Below are positions 1 to 8,110 of a stretch of 64,000 nucleotides of DNA, piece by piece. Under the pieces are notes generated by a model. It had not been told where the DNA came from and did not search any database. It worked only from the letters and a program-made list of their open reading frames with translations. Numbering within the stretch: the stretch's first letter is position 1; the number at the start of each line of letters is the position of its first letter. A program made the translations under genes and the position numbers. Source of the DNA: Cypionkella psychrotolerans (GTDB taxonomy: Bacteria > Pseudomonadota > Alphaproteobacteria > Rhodobacterales > Rhodobacteraceae). The stretch covers positions 106,378-170,377 of the forward strand of contig NZ_LGIC01000088.1 of the NCBI RefSeq assembly GCF_001294535.1. The letters run 5' to 3'.

Positions 1-1676
1 CGGCTAATGCCTTGCACAACCGAGACAAACTCTTGGTCGTTGCGGCGGATATACCAGTCGTGCTTGCCACCTTCGCGGGCGTTGTCATAGTCTTTGCCCG
101 CAAGGCTGTTCAGCGTCACCTTGACACCCACATCCGCCATCATCGCCACCACGCCTTCGGCGACGTTCTTGTCAGTGGCGTAATCGGCATTGACCAGCAG
201 GGTGACGTTCAGATCCTCGCCGCCGGGCAGGTTCACCACGCCATTGCCGTCGGTGTCTTCCAGCCCAGCCGCCTTTAACGCTTCTTTAGCGCTGTCCAGC
301 GAGAACGGGTAAAACACGGTGGACGCCGGGTCGTAGTAGGAGGTCGATGTCAGCAAACCACCCGCATAAAGCGCGGTAAACGGACCTTTCACCAGACTGT
401 CGCCGATGCGCTGGCGATCCACAGCATAGGTGACGGTTTTGCGGAAATCGAGGTTGCGGTTCAACTCGCGCACGGCTTGGGCGCGGGCATCGGGTTCACC
501 CCAACCATTCGCCGACAGGTTGAAGAACAGCTGATAGCCAATCGAGCGCGGACCAAACGCCAGACGCGCCGGGCTGGAGGGATCGGCGGCTTTCTTCAGG
601 CTTTCGACGAAGTTTTCCGGCTGTTCAAGGTTGGAAAAATCGCCAGTGCCCGCCACAGCCTGCACATCGCGGTCGCCCCATGTCGAGAGCCGATACTGCA
701 CCTCATCCAGATAGGGCAGCTGCTGGCCAGATTCGTCAACCTTCCAATAATAGGGGTTGCGGCGGGTGACGATGATGTCATCCGGGCGATGCTCTACCAC
801 AACCCAAGCCCCCATCACCGGGAAGTTCATCATATCGGCGGGGAAGGCGTCATGGAACGCGGCATAGCTTTTACCGCCATATTTCGGATGCTGCGGCTTC
901 AGCACATGGCTCGGTCCGGGGCAGAAGTTGCCATAGGCCATCGCGTAAAGCACGGCTTCGGGGAAGGGCGTGGTGAAGTTCATCTTGAAGGTGTAGGCGT
1001 CGATAATGTCCAGCGTGGTGCCGACGCCATAGGTTTCCTGCGACGCCCCCATCAGTGGGGTGACTTCCGGGTCCATCACCACATCATTCCAATAGAAATC
1101 AATGTCTTCGGTGTCGAACGGGTCGCCGTCTGACCATTTTGCACCTTCAATCAGATGCACGGTCAGCGATTTGCCATCCTCGGCCCATTCCCATGATTTC
1201 GCAAGATTCGGCATCGGTTGCAGATCGGCGGCATTGACCTCAAACAGCGGCCCGGTGCGGGTCAGGCATTCGACCAGCGCAATATCAATGCCGCCCCAGC
1301 CATAGGTTTGCCCCGCCCAAAAGTTCCAGCCCTCAGGCCGGCCACCGATGACATGGCGCATCACATCGCCATAAACGCCGTTGCCGTCTGGCATGTTGGC
1401 GGTCTTGTAAACCATCGGTTCTTTCGGCAGCCGCTCGGCCACTGGCGGCAGCTTGCCCGCATCGACAAAGGCCTTGACCCAAGCCGGCTCGCTATACGCG
1501 GGCAGCGCCTTGAACTCGGCGATATCGCTGCGATTGACGTAAACAGGCTCGACCTGAGCGTCGAATTTCGGGGCGTCTGGCGGGGCGGTCGCGGCCATCA
1601 TCTCGGCCTGCATCGCGGTCGCGGACACACCCAACAGTAGCGCCGCCAAAGCAGCGCGCCGGAGTGGATAGATCAT
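1..1676 (-). CDS. ABC transporter substrate-binding protein, family 5 (SBP_bac_5), partial
   Basis: The frame is open from the left edge of the window back to an ATG at 1676, preceded by a good GGGAGG Shine-Dalgarno; 558 codons are visible and the C-terminus lies outside. The first ~24 residues form a Sec signal peptide (MIYPLRRAALAALLLG..., cleavage near AMQA), so the product is a periplasmic binding protein. The family-5 hallmark RNPYYW is present, followed by LPYLDEVQY, as in dipeptide/oligopeptide/oligosaccharide-binding proteins. The permease and ATPase genes would be expected further left. Because it faces an AraC regulator and a trehalase gene, an alpha-glucoside such as trehalose is a reasonable ligand. 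That is inference: family-5 proteins also bind peptides, opines and nickel. Confidence 0.9.
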   Translation of the reverse strand, partial: MIYPLRRAALAALLLGVSATAMQAEMMAATAPPDAPKFDAQVEPVYVNRSDIAEFKALPAYSEPAWVKAFVDAGKLPPVAERLPKEPMVYKTANMPDGNGVYGDVMRHVIGGRPEGWNFWAGQTYGWGGIDIALVECLTRTGPLFEVNAADLQPMPNLAKSWEWAEDGKSLTVHLIEGAKWSDGDPFDTEDIDFYWNDVVMDPEVTPLMGASQETYGVGTTLDIIDAYTFKMNFTTPFPEAVLYAMAYGNFCPGPSHVLKPQHPKYGGKSYAAFHDAFPADMMNFPVMGAWVVVEHRPDDIIVTRRNPYYWKVDESGQQLPYLDEVQYRLSTWGDRDVQAVAGTGDFSNLEQPENFVESLKKAADPSSPARLAFGPRSIGYQLFFNLSANGWGEPDARAQAVRELNRNLDFRKTVTYAVDRQRIGDSLVKGPFTALYAGGLLTSTSYYDPASTVFYPFSLDSAKEALKAAGLEDTDGNGVVNLPGGEDLNVTLLVNADYATDKNVAEGVVAMMADVGVKVTLNSLAGKDYDNAREGGKHDWYIRRNDQEFVSVVQGIS

Positions 1677-1869
1677 CGTTCCTCCCTTGGCCGCGTTTGG
1701 CGGCCGGGTTTCTGTCTGGTTAAGATCGCGTTCTTGATTTTAAGCTTGCCCCAACCGCCGATTCCTCCCGAGGTTGGTGGCATCACTCTGCGGCATCAAC
1801 GGGCTTTACAACAATATCGGATTGGCAGATTGTTTTCTGGTTTCCTAAGATCAGCCGGGAGGGGAAGCC
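1677..1869. promoter_or_regulatory. Divergent promoter region, ABC importer / AraC regulator
   Basis: This 193-bp gap separates the leftward binding-protein gene from the rightward AraC gene and must hold both promoters. It is locally AT-richer around 1725-1850, and GGGAGG and GGAGGGG ribosome sites mark the two ends. I see no convincing direct-repeat AraC operator by eye. Confidence 0.5.
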
Positions 1870-2784
1870 ATGAAGGACGCAACTACGGCACGATCCGGCA
1901 TGGCGGTGCTCAGCCATGAGCGGCATTTCTACTCGACAAAACGCGCCTTTGGCCGCTTTGGCATCCGCATCTTTGATCCGGTTCTGATGACGCAGCCGCA
2001 TTGGCACGGCCATATCGAGGCCAATTTCGCCACTGATTTTGAGATGGAATATCAGGTCGACGGGCAGGTGCTGACCCTGCCTGCTAACCGTCTGGTGGTG
2101 TTCTGGGCGGGGGTGCCGCATCAGTTGACCAAGATCACCAAGCTGCCGGGATATAGCCATAAATTATGTAATATTTACCTGCCGTTAGATGCGTTTCTGA
2201 TCATGAACCACATCGCCGGATTGCAGGTGGCTTTACTGGGCGGCGGTATGATCGTACTGCCTGAATCGCTTTGTTCGGCAGAGCAGTTGAAGCGCTGGTA
2301 TGCTGATTACCGCTCGGGGGATTTTGAGCGCGCCGAGGTGGTGAAGATGGAGCTGAACGCGCTGTTCCGCCGCGCGGCTTTGGGCGAGTTGACCTTCCTG
2401 CTGCCGCCGCAACATGATGCTTCCGGCGATCGCGCGCTAAGTTCGGCGCATATAAGACATGTGATCGCGATGGTGCGGCATGTTCTGGAAAATCTAGAAA
2501 AGCCGCTGCGCAATTCCGATATCACGGCGGTGACTGGCCTGCATGAGAATTACGCCTTGTCACTGTTCACCCAAGTGATGCGCGCGCCCTTGAAGCAGTT
2601 TGTGATCCGCATGCGGCTGATGCGGGCGCGGGCGCTGCTGGTGGAAAGCTCGCTTGCGATTGCGACGGTGGTGGAAGCTTCGGGGTTCTCCTCGATCAGC
2701 CAGTTTTACGCACAGTTCAAGGCGGGCTATGGTTTGTCGCCAGCGGCCCTGCGTGAGCAATATTTACGGATGGAGCTGCGCTAG
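1870..2784 (+). CDS. AraC-family transcriptional regulator (MelR-like)
   Basis: The 304-residue product has an N-terminal cupin-like sensor (residues ~20-110; note QPHWHGHIE and FWAGVPHQL) and a C-terminal double helix-turn-helix (residues ~195-300) ending in the AraC pattern FSSISQFYAQFKAGYGLSP. An effector-binding cupin plus AraC DNA-binding domain is the architecture of sugar-responsive activators such as MelR. The ATG at 1870 follows GGAGGGG with ideal spacing. It is divergent from the family-5 importer and 89 bp upstream of trehalase, so it probably activates one or both in response to a sugar. The ligand is not shown by the sequence. Confidence 0.9.
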   Translation: MKDATTARSGMAVLSHERHFYSTKRAFGRFGIRIFDPVLMTQPHWHGHIEANFATDFEMEYQVDGQVLTLPANRLVVFWAGVPHQLTKITKLPGYSHKLCNIYLPLDAFLIMNHIAGLQVALLGGGMIVLPESLCSAEQLKRWYADYRSGDFERAEVVKMELNALFRRAALGELTFLLPPQHDASGDRALSSAHIRHVIAMVRHVLENLEKPLRNSDITAVTGLHENYALSLFTQVMRAPLKQFVIRMRLMRARALLVESSLAIATVVEASGFSSISQFYAQFKAGYGLSPAALREQYLRMELR

Positions 2785-2873
2785 GGGGCGATTTTTGCGC
2801 TTGCCAGAAACACCGCCCTTGCGCGCGGAATTTTAATGCGCTTTGGAGAGGATAGACCGCTGCGGAGGACATC

Positions 2874-4292
2874 TTGGAACATTTAGAGCACAGCTTAGGC
2901 GATCTGTTCAAAGACCTGCATCTGTCGGGGATTTGGCCGGATGAGAAGGCGATCTCCGATTCAATCTTGCTGTCGCCAGCACCGGAAATCCTGCGCGCCT
3001 ATCATGCCGCAAAGGCGCGGGGTGCTGTCGATTTGAAAGCGTTTTATGCCGGTCATTTTCGCCCCGTGGCTGCCTTCGAGGCCGCCTATCACGCCGATCC
3101 CACGCATAGCCCCAAACAGCATCTGGCGGCGATCTGGCCGCATCTGATCCGACCCGCCGATGATCCAAACGAACGCTCCAGCCGCTTTGCTTTGCCGCAT
3201 CCTTACGTTGTGGTCGGCGGGCGGTTCCAAGAGGCGTATTATTGGGACAGCTATTTCACCCAACTCGGCCTGCTGAAAACCGGACAAACCGCGTTGGTGC
3301 GCGATATGCTGGAGAATTTCGCCTATGCGATCAAGGAGATCGGCCATATCCCCAACGGCTTTCGCAGCTATTTCCTGACCCGCGCGCAGCCGCCATTCTT
3401 CGCGCAAATGGTGCAGGATTATGGCCGCGCCGTGGGCGATCTGCCTGCGGCTTACGCCCGCTATCTGCCTGCGATGCAACGCGAATACGGATATTTCATC
3501 CATAGCGACCACACGTATCAAAGCCTTGCACGTTACTGGGATGAAGCCGCGGGCCCGCGTATTGAGATGTATGGCACTGATCTGGAGGCGCAGCACAACG
3601 GCGTCGCCGACGGCTATTTTCGCAACCTGCGCGCGGCCTGCGAAAGTGGTTGGGATTTCTCGGCGCGCTGGCTGACCGATCCGCAGGATCTGACCACGAT
3701 TCGCACCACCGATCTCTGGGCGGTGGATCTGAACTGCTTACTATTGCGCTATGAGGAAATCCTCGCCGAAGCCTCGGGCGACCACTCTTATGCCGCCGTT
3801 GCCGACCAGCGGCGCGGCGCAATCTCAAAGCGCTTTTACAGTGCCGAAACGGGCTATTTTCATGATGTACTGATCGCTGATGGCACACCGAATCTGCTGA
3901 CCACCGCCGCAGGGATGTTTCCGCTTTACGCAGGGGCCGCAACTCAAGCCCAAGCCGAAACCGCTGCTCGTTGGATGGAAAACCATCTGCTGCGCGCTGG
4001 GGGATTGCTGACCTCCAACATCACCTCGGGCCAGCAATGGGATAGTCCGAACGGCTGGGCGCCCTTGCAATGGATCGCCGTGCAGGGTCTGCGGCGGTAT
4101 GGCTTGGATGATCTGGCGGAAACGCTGCGCCTGCGCTGGCTTGCGACCTGCGATGCAGTGTTCCATGCCAGTGGTAAATTCGTTGAGAAATACAATGTGT
4201 TAGACCCGCTGGCACCCAGCACAGGCGGCGAATACGCGCTGCAGGACGGCTTTGGCTGGTCGAACGGGGTGTATCTCGATCTCGTGGATTAG
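2874..4292 (+). CDS. treF: Alpha,alpha-trehalase, cytosolic (GH37)
   Basis: This glycoside hydrolase family 37 enzyme (472 residues) splits trehalose into two glucose molecules. Both family signatures are visible: VVGGRFQEAYYWDSYF at about residues 113-128 (signature 1, PGGRFxExYxWDxY) and QWDSPNGWAP at 388-397 (signature 2). No signal peptide is present, which fits the cytoplasmic TreF type rather than periplasmic TreA. Translation probably starts at the TTG at 2874, which follows GGAGGAC; no upstream ATG extends the reading sensibly. It lies downstream of the AraC gene on the same strand, and with the divergent binding protein it suggests a trehalose or alpha-glucoside utilisation locus. 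Confidence 0.93.
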   Translation: MEHLEHSLGDLFKDLHLSGIWPDEKAISDSILLSPAPEILRAYHAAKARGAVDLKAFYAGHFRPVAAFEAAYHADPTHSPKQHLAAIWPHLIRPADDPNERSSRFALPHPYVVVGGRFQEAYYWDSYFTQLGLLKTGQTALVRDMLENFAYAIKEIGHIPNGFRSYFLTRAQPPFFAQMVQDYGRAVGDLPAAYARYLPAMQREYGYFIHSDHTYQSLARYWDEAAGPRIEMYGTDLEAQHNGVADGYFRNLRAACESGWDFSARWLTDPQDLTTIRTTDLWAVDLNCLLLRYEEILAEASGDHSYAAVADQRRGAISKRFYSAETGYFHDVLIADGTPNLLTTAAGMFPLYAGAATQAQAETAARWMENHLLRAGGLLTSNITSGQQWDSPNGWAPLQWIAVQGLRRYGLDDLAETLRLRWLATCDAVFHASGKFVEKYNVLDPLAPSTGGEYALQDGFGWSNGVYLDLVD

Positions 4293-4355
4293 CCTCAAAA
4301 CTCGCTAACCTTATCTAAAAGTATCATCCTCTATGCTCAAATATCCCACGGGGTT

Positions 4356-4382
4356 TGCCATTGGTTCAAGAGACCAATGGCA
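4356..4382. terminator. Hairpin between convergent genes
   Basis: A perfect 10-bp inverted repeat (TGCCATTGGT / ACCAATGGCA) with a 7-nt loop lies between the ends of the trehalase gene and the DUF4105 gene. No T-tract follows on either strand, so it is a hairpin in a terminator position rather than a proven intrinsic terminator. Confidence 0.45.
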
Positions 4383-4432
4383 TGGGTATGTCAACCCTCC
4401 GGCTTGGTCGATGCAGTAAAGCTGCGCAAAAC

Positions 4433-5437
4433 CTACTGCCCCCGGATCAGGGCCGAGAAATCCTGCCCGGCCTGCCACGTCTGCGCCAAAGCACTGATCG
4501 CCGCCAGCTTGCGACGCTGATCCATCGGCATATCGCCCGGCAGCCCACCCAATTCGTCAATATATTCCGGCAGTTGTCCCGAAAACAGCAACCGAGAGTC
4601 CAAGGGCATATCCGGCTTGATCACCTGCACCAGACTGTACACCGTCGAGGCGCAGTTGGCAGTGACTGTGTTGTAAAACACTGGGGCCGCGGCCAGTTGG
4701 TTGCCGAAAGCGATATAGCGCAGCAACAACGCGCGGCGTTGCGCGGCGTCAAGTTTGACCGGGAACAGATGCACATCTTCGCCCCGGAAATTGGTGCGAA
4801 CCTTCACCACATCGGCCTCATCCGCTGCAATCAGCACCAGTTCAAACTGCCGGAAAAACCCGCCGATTGAGGAGAAACCCTCCCCCTTCTCTTTGCGAAT
4901 CTCGACCGAGAAGGCGACGTGATTGCCGCCCTGAAAGCCAAAGCTGACGATCAGATGCGCGATGTTCGGGTCGCCCCAGGTTGAGGTGATCATATCGACG
5001 GTCTCAAGCTTGCTCAGATCGTAGCTGCGGCTTTCCCAACGCGCGCTCGCCTCGGCATCCGAAGTCCAGTCGAAATTGCGCACGTTGTTCAGCGTGACCT
5101 GATCGCCTTCGACCACACCCCACACCCCATGTGCGACATCCGGTGCCCAGTCGCGGACTTGCCTTGGATGGATGGTCATGTACCAACCAGCCACCGCCAA
5201 GGCCACAATCGCAAAGCCCAGCCAGCCCAAGCGGCGTTTTCCAAAGCGCAAGGTCAGCACTGCCGGCACGGCAAATCCCAAGGCCACCCAAGCGGCGATC
5301 TGCACCCAGCCGTGCAGTTGAATATAAAGCGCGGTCGCGGTCCAAGCCATGCCAAGCGCCAGCAGGAGAACAAAGCCAAGATGGCCAAGCCCGCGCCCAA
5401 AACGGCGCAGCGGGGTGAGGGGCTGGGGGGGCATCAT
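4433..5437 (-). CDS. DUF4105 (Lnb N-terminal periplasmic domain) membrane protein
   Basis: The reading frame extends to 5518, but GGAG at 5441-5444 is placed correctly for the ATG-ATG pair at 5437/5434, giving a protein of about 333 residues starting MMPPQPLTPL. Three hydrophobic segments occupy the first ~110 residues. A soluble domain follows with the DUF4105 features (HLIVSFGFQ..., FSVEIRKEKGE, NCASTVYSL). The NC..T motif suggests a cysteine-type catalytic centre facing the periplasm, as proposed for this family. No substrate is established. It is convergent with trehalase and has a 93-residue YiaA-like gene behind it, but there is no functional link that I can see. Confidence 0.75.
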   Translation of the reverse strand: MMPPQPLTPLRRFGRGLGHLGFVLLLALGMAWTATALYIQLHGWVQIAAWVALGFAVPAVLTLRFGKRRLGWLGFAIVALAVAGWYMTIHPRQVRDWAPDVAHGVWGVVEGDQVTLNNVRNFDWTSDAEASARWESRSYDLSKLETVDMITSTWGDPNIAHLIVSFGFQGGNHVAFSVEIRKEKGEGFSSIGGFFRQFELVLIAADEADVVKVRTNFRGEDVHLFPVKLDAAQRRALLLRYIAFGNQLAAAPVFYNTVTANCASTVYSLVQVIKPDMPLDSRLLFSGQLPEYIDELGGLPGDMPMDQRRKLAAISALAQTWQAGQDFSALIRGQ

Positions 5438-5524
5438 TATCTCCAACAAAGCACTGTGTCTCGAAAGCGTGGGGTCGCGAAAGCACGAGGCCGCACCGAT
5501 GGCGCGACCCCGGTTCACCTAATC

Positions 5525-5806
5525 TTAGCTGCGTGGCGTGTTAACTTCCATCAACAGACGCTCGGTGCGGGCCTCGTCGATCTTGTTGTGCAGGCGCTGC
5601 GATTCCTCGGCGTCGCGGATGGATTTGGTGATTGCGGCGGTGGAACTGACCAGCATCAGCGCGGCCATGGCATAAAAGCCCTTGGCGGCAAAGCTGGCCT
5701 CAAGGAAATAGATCCCGCCTGCCATCATCACGGCGGCGACGACGAAGTTAAGGTAGGTGAACATGGTCCAGGCGGACGAGGGTTTGGCGGCGAGCACGTC
5801 GTTCAT
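5525..5806 (-). CDS. YiaA/YiaB two-helix-domain inner-membrane protein
   Basis: This 93-residue protein has two hydrophobic helices (about residues 14-32 and 42-58), matching the YiaA/B two-helix domain, then a charged helical tail (KSIRDAEESQRLHNKIDEAR). It lies 45 bp downstream of the PspA-like gene on the same strand and is presumably co-transcribed with it. The pairing suggests it is the membrane partner of the PspA-like envelope-stress protein. The function of the two-helix family is not established. Confidence 0.8.
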   Translation of the reverse strand: MNDVLAAKPSSAWTMFTYLNFVVAAVMMAGGIYFLEASFAAKGFYAMAALMLVSSTAAITKSIRDAEESQRLHNKIDEARTERLLMEVNTPRS

Positions 5807-5851
5807 TTTCTTAAACCTTTGAATGGGTTGAGGGGATGTCGGCGGCGCGCC

Positions 5852-6520
5852 TTACGCCGCGCGGGCCTTCAGGCGTTGAAGAACTGACGCCGCATCAGGG
5901 CGCAGGGGTGCGCCACAGCCCGCAGCGGCCAGACGGTTCTGCATCGCTTCGGCATTGGTCGAGGCGGAAAGCTCCAACATAGCGGCGCGGGCGGTGTCGA
6001 GGTTGGATTGGCGTTCTTGCAGGCGGGCGAGGGTGGCTTCGGCCTCAGTCAAGGTGGCGACGGCTGCTGCCCCATGCCGGCGCTGGGTGTGATCGGTGGC
6101 AATCGCAAGGCGTTGGCCGCGTTGCAGATCGCGCAAACGGGTCTCGGCATCAGCCAGAACGGCGCGAAGGTGGGCAATCTCGGCGTCATAGGTCGCCAAA
6201 GCGCGGGCGGTGGTGGCAGCCTCAGCCTCCAGTTGCGAAATTGCTCCTGCGGCTTCGGTCGCCAGATCGTCGCGGCTCTGCGCCAAGGCGTCCAATGCGC
6301 GGGTTTCCAGATCGGCGAGTTGCGCGCTGATGCGGGCCGAGGCTTTGCGTTCCCGCTCGGCATAGGCCATCACCATCGCCACAGCGCGGCGGGCGGCCTC
6401 GACACCATCGGCGCAATCGCGCAGCTGTTGGCGCAGGATCGGCAGCGCCAGCGTATCGGTCAAAGCGTCGGCCGCATCGGCGTTGCGACCGCGCAGCAGG
6501 GTGACAAACAGTTTGAACAT
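5852..6520 (-). CDS. PspA/IM30-family envelope stress protein
   Basis: The 222-residue product is almost entirely predicted coiled coil, rich in Ala, Glu, Arg and Gln, and begins MFKLFVTLLRGR, an amphipathic start typical of PspA/IM30/Vipp1 membrane-associating proteins. GGGAG stands upstream of the ATG at 6520. Family members polymerise on the cytoplasmic face of the inner membrane and protect it from proton leakage. The gene is divergent from a TetR regulator and its 5' region carries the triple palindrome described at 6537-6608, so it is probably repressed by that regulator and induced by membrane-active compounds. I found no pspF/pspBC partners here. Confidence 0.82.
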   Translation of the reverse strand: MFKLFVTLLRGRNADAADALTDTLALPILRQQLRDCADGVEAARRAVAMVMAYAERERKASARISAQLADLETRALDALAQSRDDLATEAAGAISQLEAEAATTARALATYDAEIAHLRAVLADAETRLRDLQRGQRLAIATDHTQRRHGAAAVATLTEAEATLARLQERQSNLDTARAAMLELSASTNAEAMQNRLAAAGCGAPLRPDAASVLQRLKARAA

Positions 6521-6536
6521 TTCAATCTCCCTTGTT

Positions 6537-6608
6537 ATGAACCGCGTTCATGAACTCTGTATGGCAGAAGCGTGAACGCCGTTCAAGAATATAATGAACA
6601 TCGTTCAT
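6537..6608. promoter_or_regulatory. Three tandem TetR operators, TGAAC-N3-GTTCA
   Basis: Three perfect 5-bp inverted repeats with a 3-bp centre lie between the divergent pspA-like and tetR genes: 6538-6550 (centre CGC), 6573-6585 (centre GCC) and 6595-6607 (centre ATC). The first and third extend to ATGAAC-N3-GTTCAT. Start-to-start spacings are 35 and 22 bp. They cover the likely promoters of both genes, which suggests cooperative autorepression and co-repression by the TetR protein. Confidence 0.8.
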
Positions 6609-6626
6609 GAAACAATTGAGGGCGAA

Positions 6627-7241
6627 ATGCGCAACAATCGCGAAGAACAGCGCGAAGGACTGAAGCAACGGCTGATCGACGCTGCCGAGGCCAGAATCGC
6701 TTTGGGTGGTCTGAACGGGCTGAAGGCGCGCGATGTGACGGCGGATGCGGGCTGTGCTTTGGGTGCGCTCTATACCGCGTTTGAGGATTTGGATCGGTTG
6801 ATCCTGCAGGTGAACTCGCGAACCCTCGCACGGCTAGGGGTGGCGTTGCAGGCGGCGGTGGTGCCGGGGCATGGGCCGCGCGCGGTGATGGCCGAACTGG
6901 CGCAGGGTTATGTTGGCTTTGCCTTGCAGAACTTCCGGCTGTGGGCGGCTTTGTTCACCCATCGCTTGCCGGAAGGCATCGAGGCCCCGGATTGGCACCG
7001 GGATGAACATGCGGTGCTGATTGCGCAAATTATAGCGCCGCTGTCAAAGCTGCGCCCCGATCTGGCGGGGGCAGCCCTGCGCCAGCGCGCACTGACGGTG
7101 TTTGCCGCCGTGCATGGCGTGGTGATGCTGGCGCTGACTGCGCGCTTTGTCGCCACCCCGCGCGAGCAGTTGCCGGGCGAGGTCGCGGCTTTGGTCGAGG
7201 CGATGACGCGGGGGTTGGAGGGTCGGGGGCTGGAGGGTTAA
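6627..7241 (+). CDS. TetR-family repressor of the pspA-like/yiaA-like unit
   Basis: The frame opens at 6594, but that ATG lies inside the third operator. The ATG at 6627 is preceded by GAGG at 5-nt spacing and is the better start, giving 204 residues. The N-terminal TetR helix-turn-helix runs over about residues 10-55 (LKARDVTADAGCALGALYTAF). The C-terminal ligand domain is helical with no recognisable ligand signature. It is divergent from the PspA-like gene across three palindromic operators, so it most likely represses that operon and itself. The last 4 bp overlap the convergent EamA permease gene. Confidence 0.85.
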   Translation: MRNNREEQREGLKQRLIDAAEARIALGGLNGLKARDVTADAGCALGALYTAFEDLDRLILQVNSRTLARLGVALQAAVVPGHGPRAVMAELAQGYVGFALQNFRLWAALFTHRLPEGIEAPDWHRDEHAVLIAQIIAPLSKLRPDLAGAALRQRALTVFAAVHGVVMLALTARFVATPREQLPGEVAALVEAMTRGLEGRGLEG

Positions 7242-8110
7242 ACGCGCTTGGCCCGGATGGCATTGGCGATACCCGAGGTGCAGACCAGCGCCATGCCGAC
7301 CAGGCTGATCGCATCCGGCGTATGGCCAAAGATCACCACGCCAAACCCTGCCGCCCAGACTAGATGCAGATAGTTCACCGGGGCGAGCAGCGAGGCCGGG
7401 GCTTCACGATAAGCGGCGGTGAATAGGAAATGCCCCAGCGTCGCCAGCACGCCCAAAGCTGCCATCCATGCCAGATCGGGGGCTGTGAAATGCAGCTGAT
7501 CCAAGGATGTTAGCGAACCGATCCCGAAGAACACCGAACCCACCAGTGCGGTGTGAAACAGCATTGCCATCATGCTTTCATGGCCCGCCAGTTTGCGGGT
7601 CAGCAGCTGATAGCCGGTGGCAAGGCAGGCGTTCATCAGCGCGAAGGCTACACCCCAAGGGTCAAGACCGCCACCGGGGCGTAGGATCAGCAAAACGCCG
7701 GCAAAGCCAAGCGCAGCCCAGAGCCATCCCATCGGGCTGACCTTCTCGCCCAGCAATGGGATCGCCAGCAACATCACGGCAAAGGGGGACAGATAGACAA
7801 TCGCCACCGTCTCGCCGACCGGCATCAGCCGCAGCGCAAGGCCCATGGTCAGCGAGGCCAGTGCAAGGCAAAACCCGCGCACAAACACCAGTTTGAAGTT
7901 TTGCACGCGCCAAAGCTGCGGCCCGATACGGGGATACAGGAACAGCAACAGTAAGCCCAGATTGACCAGATAGCGCACCGCAATCACCACCGGGATCGGG
8001 TGGTTTTGCGTCAACCTTTTGGTCAGCACATCAGCACTGGCAAAGGCCAGTGTCGCCAGCACCACCAGCAGAATGCCTTTCAGCGGGCGGGCAGGGCCTA
8101 AGCTGTTCAC
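7238..8110 (-). CDS. DMT-superfamily permease (two EamA domains)
   Basis: The 290-residue protein has ten hydrophobic helices arranged as two EamA repeats (about residues 10-140 and 150-285), typical of inner-membrane drug/metabolite exporters. The start overlaps the stop of the upstream GMC oxidoreductase gene (ATGA at 8107-8110), so the two are translationally coupled and probably act on a related metabolite. The transported compound cannot be inferred. Confidence 0.85.
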   Translation of the reverse strand: MNSLGPARPLKGILLVVLATLAFASADVLTKRLTQNHPIPVVIAVRYLVNLGLLLLFLYPRIGPQLWRVQNFKLVFVRGFCLALASLTMGLALRLMPVGETVAIVYLSPFAVMLLAIPLLGEKVSPMGWLWAALGFAGVLLILRPGGGLDPWGVAFALMNACLATGYQLLTRKLAGHESMMAMLFHTALVGSVFFGIGSLTSLDQLHFTAPDLAWMAALGVLATLGHFLFTAAYREAPASLLAPVNYLHLVWAAGFGVVIFGHTPDAISLVGMALVCTSGIANAIRAKRV

